From positions 8,612,256-8,676,255 of the forward strand of contig NZ_CP071793.1 in NCBI RefSeq assembly GCF_017498545.1: 64,000 nt of DNA, in the 5' to 3' direction. How positions within the stretch are numbered: position 1 is the stretch's first letter; every line of letters begins with the position of its first letter. A program made the translations under genes and the position numbers. This stretch comes from Sulfidibacter corallicola (GTDB lineage: Bacteria; Acidobacteriota; Holophagae; Acanthopleuribacterales; Acanthopleuribacteraceae). The notes below the pieces were generated by a model. That model saw only the letters and a list, made by a program, of their open reading frames with translations. It ran no database searches and was not told the origin of the DNA. This document shows positions 35,622-44,533 of the stretch, one piece after another.

Positions 35622-36650
35622 TCAACCTTTCGCGGCAAAAAAGCCTGTCTCGCCGCGTTCTGCCTCGAGCTTCTGCCAACGCTTGAGGGCTTCGCGCAGC
35701 TCTTGGCGGTTGAGGGTTGCGGTTCCGAATTTTCCAACCACGACACCCGCGGCGGCATTGGCCAGAATCGCGGCCTGGCGCGGGGTGGCGCCGGCGGCTT
35801 TGGCCAGGGTGTAGGTGGCGATGACCGTATCGCCGGCACCGCTCACATCGAAGACCTCGTGCGCCTGGGTCGGAATCAGGACCATGTCGGTTGGCGAACG
35901 GAACAGCGCCATGCCGCGCTCGCCGAGGGTGATCAGTAATCGCTTGCAGTGGAGCTTTTCGAAAATGACCGAAGCCGCCTTGCGCAAGCCCTGCTCGTCC
36001 TCGATGTCGACACCGGACATGCCCTGGGCCTCGTTCTGGTTGGGCGTGATCACGGTGACGTCGTGGTAGTAATCGTAATTTTTGTCTTTGGGATCGACGC
36101 TTATGATGCGTTTACCCGCGCGTTGCATGAGGTTCTGAAGCAGGTGGCGGGTGATGACCCCTTTGCCGTAATCGCTGACGATGACGGCATCGGCCTCTTC
36201 CAGGAGTTCGAACAGACGCGTCTGGACCTTGGTTTCCTGTTCGGGGGTCAGGCTCGTCTTGCGCTCGCGATCGACACGGCAGACCTGCTGCCGTTGGGCG
36301 ATGATTCGCGTTTTTTGAATGGATTCGAAGGATTCGTCCCGCACCATGCCGCGATCGTCGATATCGCTCGCTTTCAGCAAACCCAAAAAATCCGCGGCGG
36401 GTCCGTCCGTGCCGATCAACCCGATGGGAGTGGCCTTGGCTCCCAGCGATTCGAGATTGCACACGACGTTGGCCGCGCCGCCCAGATGGGCCGATTCACG
36501 GGTGACCTGAACCACCGGGACCGGCGCTTCGGGAGAAATGCGACTGACCTTTCCCCAGATGAACCGGTCGAGCATCATGTCGCCGACCACCAGGAGCTTG
36601 GTTTGGCTGAATCGGTCGAGAATGGCGAAAAGGGCGTCTAGATCTTCCAT
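35622..36650 (-). CDS. rfaE1: D-glycero-beta-D-manno-heptose-7-phosphate kinase (RfaE1 domain)
   Basis: A 342-residue PfkB-family sugar kinase. It starts with LLVVGDMMLDRFIWGKVSRI and SPEAPVPVVQV, the pattern of the HldE/RfaE kinase, then HLGGAANVVCNLESLGAKA (substrate glycines), DAVIVSDYGKGVI and the ATP/catalytic motif FDVSGAGDTVIATY. It phosphorylates heptose-7-phosphate at O-1 in the synthesis of ADP-heptose for the lipopolysaccharide core. In E. coli this domain is fused to an adenylyltransferase; here it is alone, so the second activity must be encoded elsewhere. ATG 36650 follows AAGGA by 8 bases. Part of a minus-strand cluster tatA-tatC-Trm112-rfaE1-NUDIX. Confidence 0.92.
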   Translation of the reverse strand: MEDLDALFAILDRFSQTKLLVVGDMMLDRFIWGKVSRISPEAPVPVVQVTRESAHLGGAANVVCNLESLGAKATPIGLIGTDGPAADFLGLLKASDIDDRGMVRDESFESIQKTRIIAQRQQVCRVDRERKTSLTPEQETKVQTRLFELLEEADAVIVSDYGKGVITRHLLQNLMQRAGKRIISVDPKDKNYDYYHDVTVITPNQNEAQGMSGVDIEDEQGLRKAASVIFEKLHCKRLLITLGERGMALFRSPTDMVLIPTQAHEVFDVSGAGDTVIATYTLAKAAGATPRQAAILANAAAGVVVGKFGTATLNRQELREALKRWQKLEAERGETGFFAAKG

Positions 36651-36687
36651 GAGACAAATCCTTGATGTTGACGTACAGGATCGGGTT

Positions 36688-36894
36688 TTAAGGTCGAGAT
36701 TCATTGGTTTTCGCTGTCGGCTCCGCGACGCCGGGCTGTGCCGGCGACTCCGGAGGTAACAGGACGGCGATGCCGGAGGGATCGATCTCGTACCGCTGGC
36801 GGCAGCGATCGCAGTGCAGCCCCTCGGGCGTCGCGCTCAGTGTGGCGCGACAACAGGGGGAGCGCAGAAGCGAAAGAATGGCGTGGACATCCAA
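36688..36894 (-). CDS. Trm112/YcaR-like small zinc-ribbon protein
   Basis: A 68-residue protein: ILSLLRSPCCRATLSATPEG, then LHCDRCRQRYEIDPSGIAVL, then LPPES. This is the Trm112/UPF0434 pattern (CxxC-like pair, LxCxxCxxxYPI, GIPVLLP) although the first pair is CC rather than CPxC. Bacterial members are small zinc ribbons often found next to lipopolysaccharide genes such as lpxK and kdsB; a role as methyltransferase partner is known for the eukaryotic/archaeal protein. It lies 40 bases after tatC and 37 before rfaE1, so it is in the same operon. GAGGAG is 12 bases before the ATG, a long spacing. Confidence 0.8.
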   Translation of the reverse strand: MDVHAILSLLRSPCCRATLSATPEGLHCDRCRQRYEIDPSGIAVLLPPESPAQPGVAEPTAKTNESRP

Positions 36895-36934
36895 GGGAAC
36901 ATCTCCTCGTCTTCAGATTCCGGGCGGAATCCGC

Positions 36935-37735
36935 TCAGGCCGAAACCGAATGGGAGTCATCGGAAGAATCGCCGGAGGATGGGTCCTCCGTGGTTTCCTC
37001 CTCATCCTTCTTGTATACCGTCCAGGCGAGAAAGGTCCCCAACAGGTAGAGCAGCAGGATGGGTGCGGCCATGAAGGTCTGCAGGAAGGGGTCGGGCGTG
37101 GGGGTGATGATGGCCGCGGCGATGAAAATGATCAACACCGCATAACGGAACTTGTCCAACAGGAACCGGTAGTTCACCAACCCGACCTTGGCCAGGAAAA
37201 ACAGGATCAAGGGCAGTTCGAAGCTGATGCCCATCCCGATGACGAACAAAAACAGCAATTGCAGGTAACTGGATCGTGTAAAGGCGCTCAGTTCGTCCAT
37301 GTTCCACTGGATCAGGTACCCGAGGGCGTGGGGAAACACGTACTGGAAACTGAACAGGCAGCCGGTGATGAAGAAAAGCGCCATGAACACGATGAAGGGA
37401 ATCGCGAAGCGCTTCTCTTTTTTGGTCAGGGCCGGGGCGACGAAGGCCCAGAAATGATAGAAGAAGATCAGGCTCGAGAAGATGAGGCTGACCCAGAAGG
37501 CGGCGCGCAAGTTGGCGACGAACGGTTCTTCGAATCGCGTGGCGCCGAAGATGTGGTCGGATTTCGTGATGCGCTTCAGCGGCTCGGCCAGATAGGCGAA
37601 AATGGGCTTCACGTTGAGGAAGCAGGCCACGAAAATGACCAGCCAGAGCCCGGCACTGCGGATCAGACGGACGCGCAGCTCTTCCAGGTGTTCGAAAAAG
37701 CCCATTTGGTTGGGATCGGGCTTCACTTCGGCCAT
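36935..37735 (-). CDS. tatC: Sec-independent protein translocase TatC
   Basis: A 266-residue protein with six TM helices. The N-terminal motif FFEHLEELRVRLIRSAG carries the FxxHLxELRxR signature of the twin-arginine signal-binding site; FEEPFVANLRAAFWVSLIF has the conserved periplasmic Glu/Pro region; SFELPLILFFLAKVGLV and AAIITPTPDPFLQTFMAAPI mark the last helices. The acidic cytoplasmic tail is rich in Glu, Ser and Asp. It forms the signal-peptide receptor of the Tat system, which exports folded proteins. Its ATG directly abuts the tatA stop codon. Confidence 0.97.
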   Translation of the reverse strand: MAEVKPDPNQMGFFEHLEELRVRLIRSAGLWLVIFVACFLNVKPIFAYLAEPLKRITKSDHIFGATRFEEPFVANLRAAFWVSLIFSSLIFFYHFWAFVAPALTKKEKRFAIPFIVFMALFFITGCLFSFQYVFPHALGYLIQWNMDELSAFTRSSYLQLLFLFVIGMGISFELPLILFFLAKVGLVNYRFLLDKFRYAVLIIFIAAAIITPTPDPFLQTFMAAPILLLYLLGTFLAWTVYKKDEEETTEDPSSGDSSDDSHSVSA

Positions 37736-38032
37736 TTAACCTTTTTTACCTTCTTCTTCCATGTTGATGACCACTTCGGCAACATCCTCGCTGGGTTTGG
37801 GCGTCGCGGGGTTTTGTGCCAAGTTTTGGGGAGACGGTGCGGCGGGAGTGGGCTCCGCCGGTTTCTTGATTTCGTCGTTGATGCTGTCGACGATGCCCGT
37901 GGTGCTTTTCTTGAACTCGCGAATCCCCTTGCCCAGGGAGCGACCCAATTCGGGTAACCGCTTGGGACCGAAAATGAGAAACGCCACCAAAAGAATGACC
38001 AGGATTTCCTGAAAACCGACAGGTCCGAACAT
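37736..38032 (-). CDS. tatA: Sec-independent translocase subunit TatA/TatB
   Basis: A 98-residue protein: one N-terminal TM (FGPVGFQEILVILLVAFLIF), the hinge GPKRLPELGRSLGKGIREFK and an amphipathic helix, then a Pro/Ala/Glu-rich tail. FGPKRLPELGRSLGKGIREF is the TatA-type hinge; the start MFGPVGFQEILVI leaves some resemblance to TatB, and one protein may serve both roles since no second copy is nearby. ATG 38032 follows TAGGAG by 6 bases. First gene of the cluster with tatC. Confidence 0.93.
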   Translation of the reverse strand: MFGPVGFQEILVILLVAFLIFGPKRLPELGRSLGKGIREFKKSTTGIVDSINDEIKKPAEPTPAAPSPQNLAQNPATPKPSEDVAEVVINMEEEGKKG

Positions 38033-38531
38033 GTTTGACTCCTACGACTTACCAGGCTTCGAAAGCCAGACCCGGTATTGTAACACCGCGCGTTGTCGAT
38101 TTGTCATCGTCTTTCTGGCGCGGTTGCCCTGGTTGACCGTGCCGCATCCGTCTCGGTTGGCTTTCGGCGAAGCGCCGGCCTCGTTTGCGCCTTCCTCGAA
38201 GCACTTCTCATTCAAAGCTACACGCTATGGGGTGGGAACGCTACCCGGAAGGAAGGCCGAAACCCCGTGATGTACCGGTGGCAGGTGGATGTCCGGTCGA
38301 AAACCCGGTCGGCGCGCTTGGATCGGTTCGGCCTGCCTCGGGGAAGGGCGGCGCGGGACCCGGGTCCCTTTTAATATAGTTCCCTTCATGGGGCGCCGAT
38401 CCACATCGTTTGGAAGCGGGTCATCGGCCGAGGTAGGAACGTATGCCGGTGACCCGCGTCCGGGTAGGTGGTTTGCCTGGTTTGGGTGGCTTTGGCGCGT
38501 CGATGGTCGACGAGTCGAAAAGTGCGCTCGA
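38033..38531. other. Intergenic region, with a plus-strand terminator-like palindrome
   Basis: No gene is seen. The palindrome gggacccgggtccc followed by TTTT (38355-38372) looks like a small intrinsic terminator on the plus strand, but no plus-strand gene precedes it. The region carries the promoter of the tat cluster near its left end. Confidence 0.4.
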
Positions 38532-39221
38532 TTAGCCGTTCAGAACTTTCGCGATCGGGAAATGAAGGCCGAATTCGGTGACTTTCCATGCGCCGAGCAG
38601 GGTACCGCGTGTGAAATCAGGGAAATACCCGTGATCGATCCGCGCACCTTGGAGCCGTGCCATGCACATGCGCCCGTTACCCGCGAGCGGGATGAGCATG
38701 CGGCGGCCCTCGTAGTTTTGGCAGATGCTGCGGAAATACGGCAGCACCGTGGCCGTGGTCACGGGGACGCTGGGTCCGCGCGTGCCCAGGCGCATGTCGA
38801 CGAACGTATGGCCCTCCAACGAGAGGCGAATGCGTTCGACGCCTTCTTCTTCCTGGGTGATGGAAAAGTCGGCCAATTCCTTGGGGATCCCCCAATTGCG
38901 GCGGCCGTTGACCATACTGACATGGGTGGAAACGTAGATTCGCGTGATGGTGGGATGGAAACGAAGACCGTAACGAAACACACCGGGCATCAGCAGCAGT
39001 TCGCGATAGGGACCGGCGTCGGATTCGCGGTAGTCGACCAGCATCACCGTACCGAAAGGGAGGGTGGGTGTGCCGGTTCCTTGGGGGAAGTGTCGACTCC
39101 AGATATCGAGGAGATGCCGAGGGAAGTAGTAGCTGAGGATGTACCCGCAGCCGCGCAGATGCCAAGGTGGAGGCACCAGAACGGCCTCGGACAGCTTAGA
39201 GGGGAGGGGGGCTGTCGTCAT
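38532..39221 (-). CDS. Acetoacetate-decarboxylase-like protein
   Basis: A 229-residue protein with the acetoacetate decarboxylase (ADC-like) fold pattern: PYRELLLMPGVFRYGLRFHP, then ITRIYVSTHVSMVNGRRNWG, then IPKELADF, whose Lys in WGIPKELA corresponds to the region of the Schiff-base Lys, and a C-terminal GYFPDFTRGTLLGAWKV. ADC decarboxylates acetoacetate to acetone; distant members act on other beta-keto acids or have aldolase/dehydratase chemistry. The substrate here is open. ATG 39221 follows GGAG by 7 bases. It is a single gene. Confidence 0.78.
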   Translation of the reverse strand: MTTAPLPSKLSEAVLVPPPWHLRGCGYILSYYFPRHLLDIWSRHFPQGTGTPTLPFGTVMLVDYRESDAGPYRELLLMPGVFRYGLRFHPTITRIYVSTHVSMVNGRRNWGIPKELADFSITQEEEGVERIRLSLEGHTFVDMRLGTRGPSVPVTTATVLPYFRSICQNYEGRRMLIPLAGNGRMCMARLQGARIDHGYFPDFTRGTLLGAWKVTEFGLHFPIAKVLNG

Positions 39222-39494
39222 GGCAAAACTCCGGGAAAATGTTCAGGCCGGATGGGATCATCATTTCAGAAATTTCAGGAAGGAGTTTCCATTTTAACCC
39301 TTCGATTTCATTTTCCAAGCGAAAAGCTGTAAAAAACTGTGGAGATGTAAAAAATCACTTTCGGAGATTTTGATGCCGCATTGTGACCCTTGCGTAGCAG
39401 GTGGAAAATTCCGTGTTTTCGGAGGGTGGGCCGTAAGTGGTTGTAGTTTGAAGAGTTGTGTCCATACTTGCATGGAGCTGGAGTCAAAAAAAAT
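39222..39494. other. Intergenic region, no gene seen
   Basis: No frame with a ribosome site. It leads into the repeat-rich island at 39495-40075; the segment at about 39440-39485 is imperfectly repeated at about 39604-39650 (shared pieces gaagagt-gtg-cca, catgg and ctggagt). Confidence 0.35.
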
Positions 39495-40075
39495 TTACCG
39501 CGGAGTTCGCGGAGTTCACTGAGATTGGGGGATAGCCCTACTTGGGAACATGGGGCCCGCATAGTGTAGGTTCGGCGGAGGGGAGGCCTTTAGTGTCATT
39601 TGGCTTGGTATTCGAAGAGTCGTGCCCAGGCCTTCATGGGTCTGGAGTTGACACGCTTTTTAGCTCTTACCTGGTTTCAAAGTAAAAGTCCGCGGTAACT
39701 GTCAGGGCCAGGCTTTGACGCGACCTCGTCTAAACTCGGGCAGGATCGATGGTCGAAGTGCCCATCTTCGGAAAACGACGGGTTGTCCTATCTCCGTGGC
39801 CTTCGCGGCCTCTTATGTAACAAACTCTGTAAAGCTCGAAGATAAAGATAAAAACCTAAAAAGGCGGATGTGCAGGGAGTTCGTCGAAAAATGTCGGCCC
39901 GGCGCCCTGGGTGGGCCCGGCACTTACTGCAACGACGCCCCTCTCACAAATGCGGGAACTCCCAAACGATTCGCTTCGATTAGTTACCCACCTGAAACCC
40001 GGTAGCCGGTGTGCCGGACCATCGGCAATCCGACCCCCGGCCTGGGCAACGACTCTGTGGTAAAAAGAAAAATCC
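39495..40075. repeat. Intergenic repeat island bounded by CGGAG/CTCCG-type motifs
   Basis: It opens with accgcggagttcgcggag (39498-39515), contains an inverted relative tccgtggccttcgcggcct (about 39793-39811) and closes with ctctgtggtaaaaag (about 40050-40064). A very similar closing piece (cggcctgggc-gcgact-tgtggtaaaaa) occurs at about 45434-45461, and an island with the same opening and closing motifs lies at 59997-60530. No gene is seen inside. These look like members of a dispersed noncoding repeat family. Confidence 0.5.
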
Positions 40076-40114
40076 TCGCTCAATACCCATGCAGGGACCT
40101 GAAACCACCTCTGC

Positions 40115-41293
40115 CTAATCGAGGACGATTTCCCGAAAGTGACGAGGATCGGTGTCGCCCTCGGTGTTGACGACCAACACCCGCGCGCCGGTGCCGATCG
40201 ACAGCGCCGTTCGGACCGGTGCCAGCGCCGCCTCTTCGAGGATGGCCATCAACCCCGCCAGCCCGGCGGCGCCCGACTCCCCCGAGATCACCTGGGGATC
40301 CCCGGGAAGGCTGTGGTACAGGGTGCGCATGGCCTTGCGCGTGTAGTGATCGTCGATGGCCAGGAAGGCGTCGGCCTGACAAAGGGCCGGAAGCGCGATC
40401 CTCGATGCCGTGCCGCAGTTGAGGCCTGCCATGATCGTTCGACCGTCGCCCACGTCGATGGGTGTCTCGCCCGCTCGCGCCATGACCGCGGCCAGGACGC
40501 AGGCCGCACCCAGGGGCTCCACGATCACGATTTTGGGGGAATCGATCGAATAGCGGCGCCGAAACCAGGTCACGGCCGAGGCCGGGAAGGCACCCACGCC
40601 GCACTGCAACAGCACCACATCGGGCGGAAAGCGCTCGTCTTCCGTGGCCTCGGCGATTTCGACGAACATGGTCTCGTAGCCCTCGGCGATCCAGGCCGGG
40701 ATTTGCTCGTAACCGGGCCAACTGGTGTCGGAAATGACGTGCAGGTTTCGGCGTTTGGCCTCCACTGCCGCGGTTTCGACGGCCGCGTCGTAGTCGCCAG
40801 GCACGATGACCATTTCCGCGTTCTCGTGTTCGATGTGGCGACGTCGCTCTTCCACCATGCATTCCGGCACGAAGATGACCGCGTCGTTGCCGGTGATGCG
40901 CGCCGTCCAGGCCACCGCGCGCCCGTGATTGCCGTCGGTTGCGGTGCAAAAGGTCATGCGGCCCAGTTTTTCGGTCGCCTTGCCTTCGAGGAAGGCGCTT
41001 GGGCTCAGCGCGGTACCGGTCGACTCCCGCCACCGCGCGGCCACGTAGCGGTAGATGCCGTAGGAGGCCCCGAGAGACTTGAACGCGTTGAGACCGAACC
41101 GTTTGGATTCGTCCTTGAGCGCCAGGCCACCAAGACCCAATCGCCTGGCCAGTCCGCGGAGCCGGTGAAGCGGCGTTGCCCGATAGCCAGGCAGATGTCG
41201 GTGAAAGGGTCGCGCGGCGCAGTCGGTCCTGCAGCCGGGATTGGTGGCGAGGATGGGATCGGGTGAATGCATCCAAAAGCGAGAGGGTCTCAT
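40115..41293 (-). CDS. dpaL: Diaminopropionate ammonia-lyase
   Basis: A 392-residue fold-type II PLP enzyme, near the length of E. coli DpaL. The PLP Lys is in KRFGLNAFKSLGASYG; GYRATPLHRL, TFCTATDGNHGRAVAW, DTSWPGYEQIPAWIAEGY, LQCGVGAFP (phosphate-binding region) and ISGESGAAGLAGL, VVNTEGDTDPRHFR follow in the order seen in DpaL/YgeX. It would convert 2,3-diaminopropionate to pyruvate and two ammonia. ATG 41293 is chosen because GGAG lies 9 bases upstream; the frame extends 24 codons further without a ribosome site. It stands alone with no transporter or regulator beside it. Confidence 0.92.
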   Translation of the reverse strand: MRPSRFWMHSPDPILATNPGCRTDCAARPFHRHLPGYRATPLHRLRGLARRLGLGGLALKDESKRFGLNAFKSLGASYGIYRYVAARWRESTGTALSPSAFLEGKATEKLGRMTFCTATDGNHGRAVAWTARITGNDAVIFVPECMVEERRRHIEHENAEMVIVPGDYDAAVETAAVEAKRRNLHVISDTSWPGYEQIPAWIAEGYETMFVEIAEATEDERFPPDVVLLQCGVGAFPASAVTWFRRRYSIDSPKIVIVEPLGAACVLAAVMARAGETPIDVGDGRTIMAGLNCGTASRIALPALCQADAFLAIDDHYTRKAMRTLYHSLPGDPQVISGESGAAGLAGLMAILEEAALAPVRTALSIGTGARVLVVNTEGDTDPRHFREIVLD

Positions 41294-41925
41294 TTGGGTG
41301 TACTCCGTAGTAGCGGTGAAGGTCGGAAGATAATTTTTGACATACATCAAAATGTACTCGCCCATTCTAAGGGAAAGGAGCCTGAATTTCGACCGCTGGT
41401 TTTCGTTCGGTTTCTCCGGCGATCGAATCTAACTCCGTGAATTCATGATGGTTGAGCCTAAGTAATCCTTACCGGAACGAGGAGCGTTCGCGAGGTGGAC
41501 GGGCCTACCGATCGAGAAGGTGAACGAGACGGTTCGTCGTGGTCGGACCACTCCGATTCGCGATCTTGCCTACCGAATCGTCGACAAATTCGGTACCATG
41601 TAGAGGTTTCAACCTCAATCGATCGATCCGGTCTCAGGTACCGGACGCCCGTCATGGAGCCACAACCATTTGATGTTTCACCCCAGTCTGTCGGGTGAAT
41701 GGCCGCAACTGCGGAAACCGTTGTTCGTTCCGATGTCGATGTCCGGTTGCTGAAACCCGATCGCTCACCTTGGTATCAAGCATTCCAGCGTATCGCACCC
41801 TATTCGTTATGTCAGAGGTCGTTGGGCGCAGCACCGTAATTCCCGTCGGGTCGGCATCCGATGGTGGAGCCAATCATGGTGTGCCGGCCACGTCCGCACG
41901 ATGGGCGTGGGAAATGGAGACGTCG
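41294..41925. other. Intergenic region of about 630 bases, no gene seen
   Basis: This divergent gap holds short frames only, without ribosome sites. Small hairpins (gaggtttcaacctc near 41604) are visible. It must hold the promoters for dpaL (minus) and the PilZ-like gene (plus). Confidence 0.35.
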
Positions 41926-42585
41926 ATGGGGCTTTTGTTCGGTAGTAAAGCTGAAAAAGTCATGTCCAAGGCCAAGAAGAAGGGCATCGAGCTCGAGTTG
42001 AGCTATGCGGAAGGGTACCAGATCCACAAGGGTGCCGTTTTTCGCTACGATCCCAAAAAGTTCATCGTGTATGGCTTCACCGAGGCCTTGCGCGATCAAA
42101 CCCTGGCGGTGCGAATCCCTTCGTTGGATGTCTATTTCCAAACTCGGGTCACCCATATGACCCACGACGTTCGGGGGCGGGTCCTGTTTTATTGTGACAT
42201 GCCCGCCGAACTGGAATCACTCAAGGCGCAACCCAAGGAGTCCCACTTTTTCGTGTATCCCAAGGCGGTTGCCGTACTGGCAATCAGTGAGGAAGAAGCG
42301 TTCTTGGACGATATGAAATCGCTGAAGATGTACATCTGGGACGTGTCGCGGTCCTCCGTGGCCCTGGTCAACCGGGGCAAGCACAAGTTCGAAACCGGAT
42401 TCCGGTTCCTGGCCGCCAAATTGACACTGGGCCATGTGGAGATCCTGGTCGACCTGGAGGTCGATCAGCTCCGCGAGAAGGAGCTGGGTCGCGACCGGGT
42501 TCAAATCATGAACTGTCGCTATGTCTCGGAGATCAAAGAAATTGAGGCCTGGGTGGACATCTGCCGAAAGATAGATCGATTGTGA
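41926..42585 (+). CDS. PilZ/YcgR-like protein
   Basis: A 219-residue cytoplasmic protein. The first half resembles a YcgR N-terminal (PilZN) beta domain (LDVYFQTRVTHMTHDVRGRV, then LFYCDMPAELESL); the second half resembles a PilZ barrel (MYIWDVSRSSVALVNRGKHK, then LTLGHVEILVDLEVDQLREK, then QIMNCRYVSEIKEIEAWVDI). PilZ domains bind c-di-GMP through an RxxxR and a D/NxSxxG motif; here DVSRSSVAL only partly fits and no clear RxxxR precedes it, so ligand binding may be lost. ATG 41926 follows GGAG by 6 bases. It overlaps nothing; the small membrane-protein gene starts 68 bases downstream. Confidence 0.55.
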   Translation: MGLLFGSKAEKVMSKAKKKGIELELSYAEGYQIHKGAVFRYDPKKFIVYGFTEALRDQTLAVRIPSLDVYFQTRVTHMTHDVRGRVLFYCDMPAELESLKAQPKESHFFVYPKAVAVLAISEEEAFLDDMKSLKMYIWDVSRSSVALVNRGKHKFETGFRFLAAKLTLGHVEILVDLEVDQLREKELGRDRVQIMNCRYVSEIKEIEAWVDICRKIDRL

Positions 42586-42653
42586 GATATAGGGTCACGC
42601 GTGGCGTGGCCGAGTTCGCAGTGGAAAATTCGATGGTCAAGGAGCGCCAGAAT

Positions 42654-43151
42654 ATGGATGGAAACAATGCTTTCGCGGCACCCGAGGCGGATTTTTCGGC
42701 GGTGAGGGAACCTCCCGCAGGCAGGTCGGCACAGGTCACCAGTCCGATCGTGGAATCACTCAATGGAACGCGCACCTGGGTTCGCGTCATGGCGTTCTTC
42801 GGCTTTTTCGGCGGAGGCATGACCCTGCTCGGCGGGGTCTTCATGTTGGGACTCGGCGTCTTCCTGATGGCCACCGGCAGTACCGCCGAAGGCGGCATCA
42901 ACCTGGCGGTGGGGGCCCTTTACACGGTCATGAGTTTCGTGTACCTGTTGCCGTCGATTTTTCTCTGGCGCTACGCGGGCTCCATGGACAGCCTGGTTCA
43001 AAGTCGCGACGTGCGGGAGCTGGAAGCGGCGATGGAGCACCAGCGGAAGTTTTGGAAGAGCATCGGGATCCTGATGCTGGGTTCGATCGTTCTTTCGATT
43101 TTGATGGTGGTGGTCATCGGGGTACTTGCCGGAATTGGCGCGTTGCAGTGA
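42654..43151 (+). CDS. Small membrane protein, DUF5362-like
   Basis: A 165-residue protein with three hydrophobic stretches (MAFFGFFGGGMTLLGGVFML, GALYTVMSFVYLLPSIFLWR, ILMLGSIVLSILMVVVIGVL). The short disordered N-terminus, the TWVRVMAFFGFF entry, the middle LWRYAGSMDSLVQSRDVREL and the C-terminal KFWKSIGILML agree with DUF5362 membrane proteins by memory. Function unknown. ATG 42654 follows GGAG by 9 bases. It is cotranscribed with the PilZ-like gene. Confidence 0.75.
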   Translation: MDGNNAFAAPEADFSAVREPPAGRSAQVTSPIVESLNGTRTWVRVMAFFGFFGGGMTLLGGVFMLGLGVFLMATGSTAEGGINLAVGALYTVMSFVYLLPSIFLWRYAGSMDSLVQSRDVRELEAAMEHQRKFWKSIGILMLGSIVLSILMVVVIGVLAGIGALQ

Positions 43152-43177
43152 TGCCGGCTCCGAGCATCGGGTGAACG

Positions 43178-43235
43178 GTGCCCATCCGGAACCAAAAAGC
43201 CCGCAAGGGCCGCTTTGGGTCGCCTGGATGGGCAC
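43178..43235. repeat. Inverted repeat with GTGCCCATCC ends, downstream of the DUF5362 gene
   Basis: A 10-base perfect inverted repeat (gtgcccatcc at 43178-43187, ggatgggcac at 43226-43235) encloses a smaller hairpin gcccgcaagggc followed by cgctttgg. The whole could serve as terminator of the two-gene plus-strand operon. Its ends share GCCCATCC with the larger inverted repeat at 60130-60340. The rest of 43236-43507 shows no gene. Confidence 0.45.
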
Positions 43236-43507
43236 GTGATCGGCGCTTCGGAACCCGATCTCGGTCGGATTCGCATGCTCACCAGGTTCGCTGAAGGCTG
43301 ATGGTCGAAGCCGGTTTCGCTTGGGAACTCCGCCGATACGTTCTTCGAGATTGCGAGCGAACGCTACCGATGGTCCCGATCGCGATCCTGCTTAGCGATA
43401 GGGAGACCGGTTCGCCAGCGGGGCCACCATGGCGAACGTGCCTGTGCTTTGGTTCCTCGTCGAAGTTTGTCGGGTTCGTGCCCGAAGCAGCGGACGGCGG
43501 CCTCCGG

Positions 43508-44401
43508 TCAACCCTCGATGGGTACCCAATATTCGGTGCGCAGGTCTTCCGGCCGCACCGACGGGGGGTCGAGATCGAGGGGGCGGGTCAGGCAGGGAGC
43601 GTCGCGCAAACGGTGGTCGCTGGTGGGAAGCCATTCTCCGAATACCCTGGAACAGGTGGTTTCCAGCAGGCGGTAAGGGCCTTGGTGCAGGAAGATTGCG
43701 TAGCGGCCGCCGGCTAGGGTTTGGCGGCCCACATCGCCTTCGGCCGCGATCTCTGGAGAGACGGCGATGCAGGCATCGTAGCGAAGTTGGGACGCCTCCG
43801 TGATGTCCGGATCGTCGTAGGCGATGGCGAAGCGGAGCGTCTCTTCGTCGACGAGGTTCATGGTTCGGGCGAAGCGCATGAGCTTGGCCCAGGCCTTGGG
43901 CGCGGCCTCGGGATAGGTGCCGTTTTCGCGAACGAACAGGACTGGTTGGGGCGGGACGGTCCGAAAGTGCAGAGGGGCGTAGGGTTCAGACATGGAATGT
44001 TCCTTCGAAAGATGATGTGTGGAACGCATGGGAGCGGAGGAATCCGAAGACCGCTTTTGCCGCCGGAAATCGCTGGGCGAAACCCCGAAATGGCGGTGAA
44101 AGGCCTTGGTGAACGCCGAGGGGGAGCCGTAGCCGGCGGCATAGCCGACTTCGGTCACCGAGGCTGGAACGAATTGAAGGTGAAGGGCCGCCCGTTCCAG
44201 TCGGATGCGGCGTAGGTAAATGCCCAGGCTTTCGCCGACCAGTGCGTGGAAGATGCGGTGAAAGTGGTAGGGCGACAGGTTCGCCTGGCTCGCGACTTCC
44301 GCCAAGGAAAGCTGTCGATCCAGGTTCGCCTCGATGAAGAGCAGCGCGCGGTACAGGCGTTGTCGATACGCTTCGTTTTTCGGGTGGTCGTGGGTACTCA
44401 T
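43508..44401 (-). CDS. AraC-family regulator with GyrI-like effector domain
   Basis: A 297-residue protein with the DNA-binding domain first: RALLFIEANLDRQLSLAEVA, then SQANLSPYHFHRIFHALVGE, then EVGYAAGYGSPSAFTKAFHR and HFGVSPSDFRR (two AraC HTH motifs). The C-terminal half (about 140-297) is a GyrI-like/Rob-type small-molecule domain (LHFRTVPPQPVLFVRENGTY, ending LRTEYWVPIEG). Such proteins sense hydrophobic or cationic compounds, often antibiotics, and activate efflux or resistance genes. A GGAG lies 9 bases before the ATG. Its nearest same-strand neighbour upstream is the GNAT gene, 132 bases away. Confidence 0.92.
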   Translation of the reverse strand: MSTHDHPKNEAYRQRLYRALLFIEANLDRQLSLAEVASQANLSPYHFHRIFHALVGESLGIYLRRIRLERAALHLQFVPASVTEVGYAAGYGSPSAFTKAFHRHFGVSPSDFRRQKRSSDSSAPMRSTHHLSKEHSMSEPYAPLHFRTVPPQPVLFVRENGTYPEAAPKAWAKLMRFARTMNLVDEETLRFAIAYDDPDITEASQLRYDACIAVSPEIAAEGDVGRQTLAGGRYAIFLHQGPYRLLETTCSRVFGEWLPTSDHRLRDAPCLTRPLDLDPPSVRPEDLRTEYWVPIEG

Positions 44402-44533
44402 GGTTCCTCTCTCCGTCGCTCGAAGGCATCATCCCACGAGGTTCCGGTGTCCGCTTTTCCGATCTTGCGGTTCTTCGCCCAACGTACGCTCATGTCCCCA
44501 AGAGCCGCTACCGAGTCGACGCCCGTGCTCGGC

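Noticed and set aside
36704..37957. Plus-strand frame opposite tatC and tatA
   Set aside because: Asp/Glu/Gly/Gln-rich antisense noise; TatA and TatC are unmistakable on the other strand.
38355..38372. Plus-strand terminator defining a gene at 38093-38354
   Set aside because: The palindrome is short with a four-base loop, and the frame before it has no ribosome site or protein-like composition.
39495..40075. Possible CRISPR array because of repeated short motifs
   Set aside because: Motifs are irregular in spacing, sequence and orientation; there are no uniform repeats with unique spacers and no cas genes.
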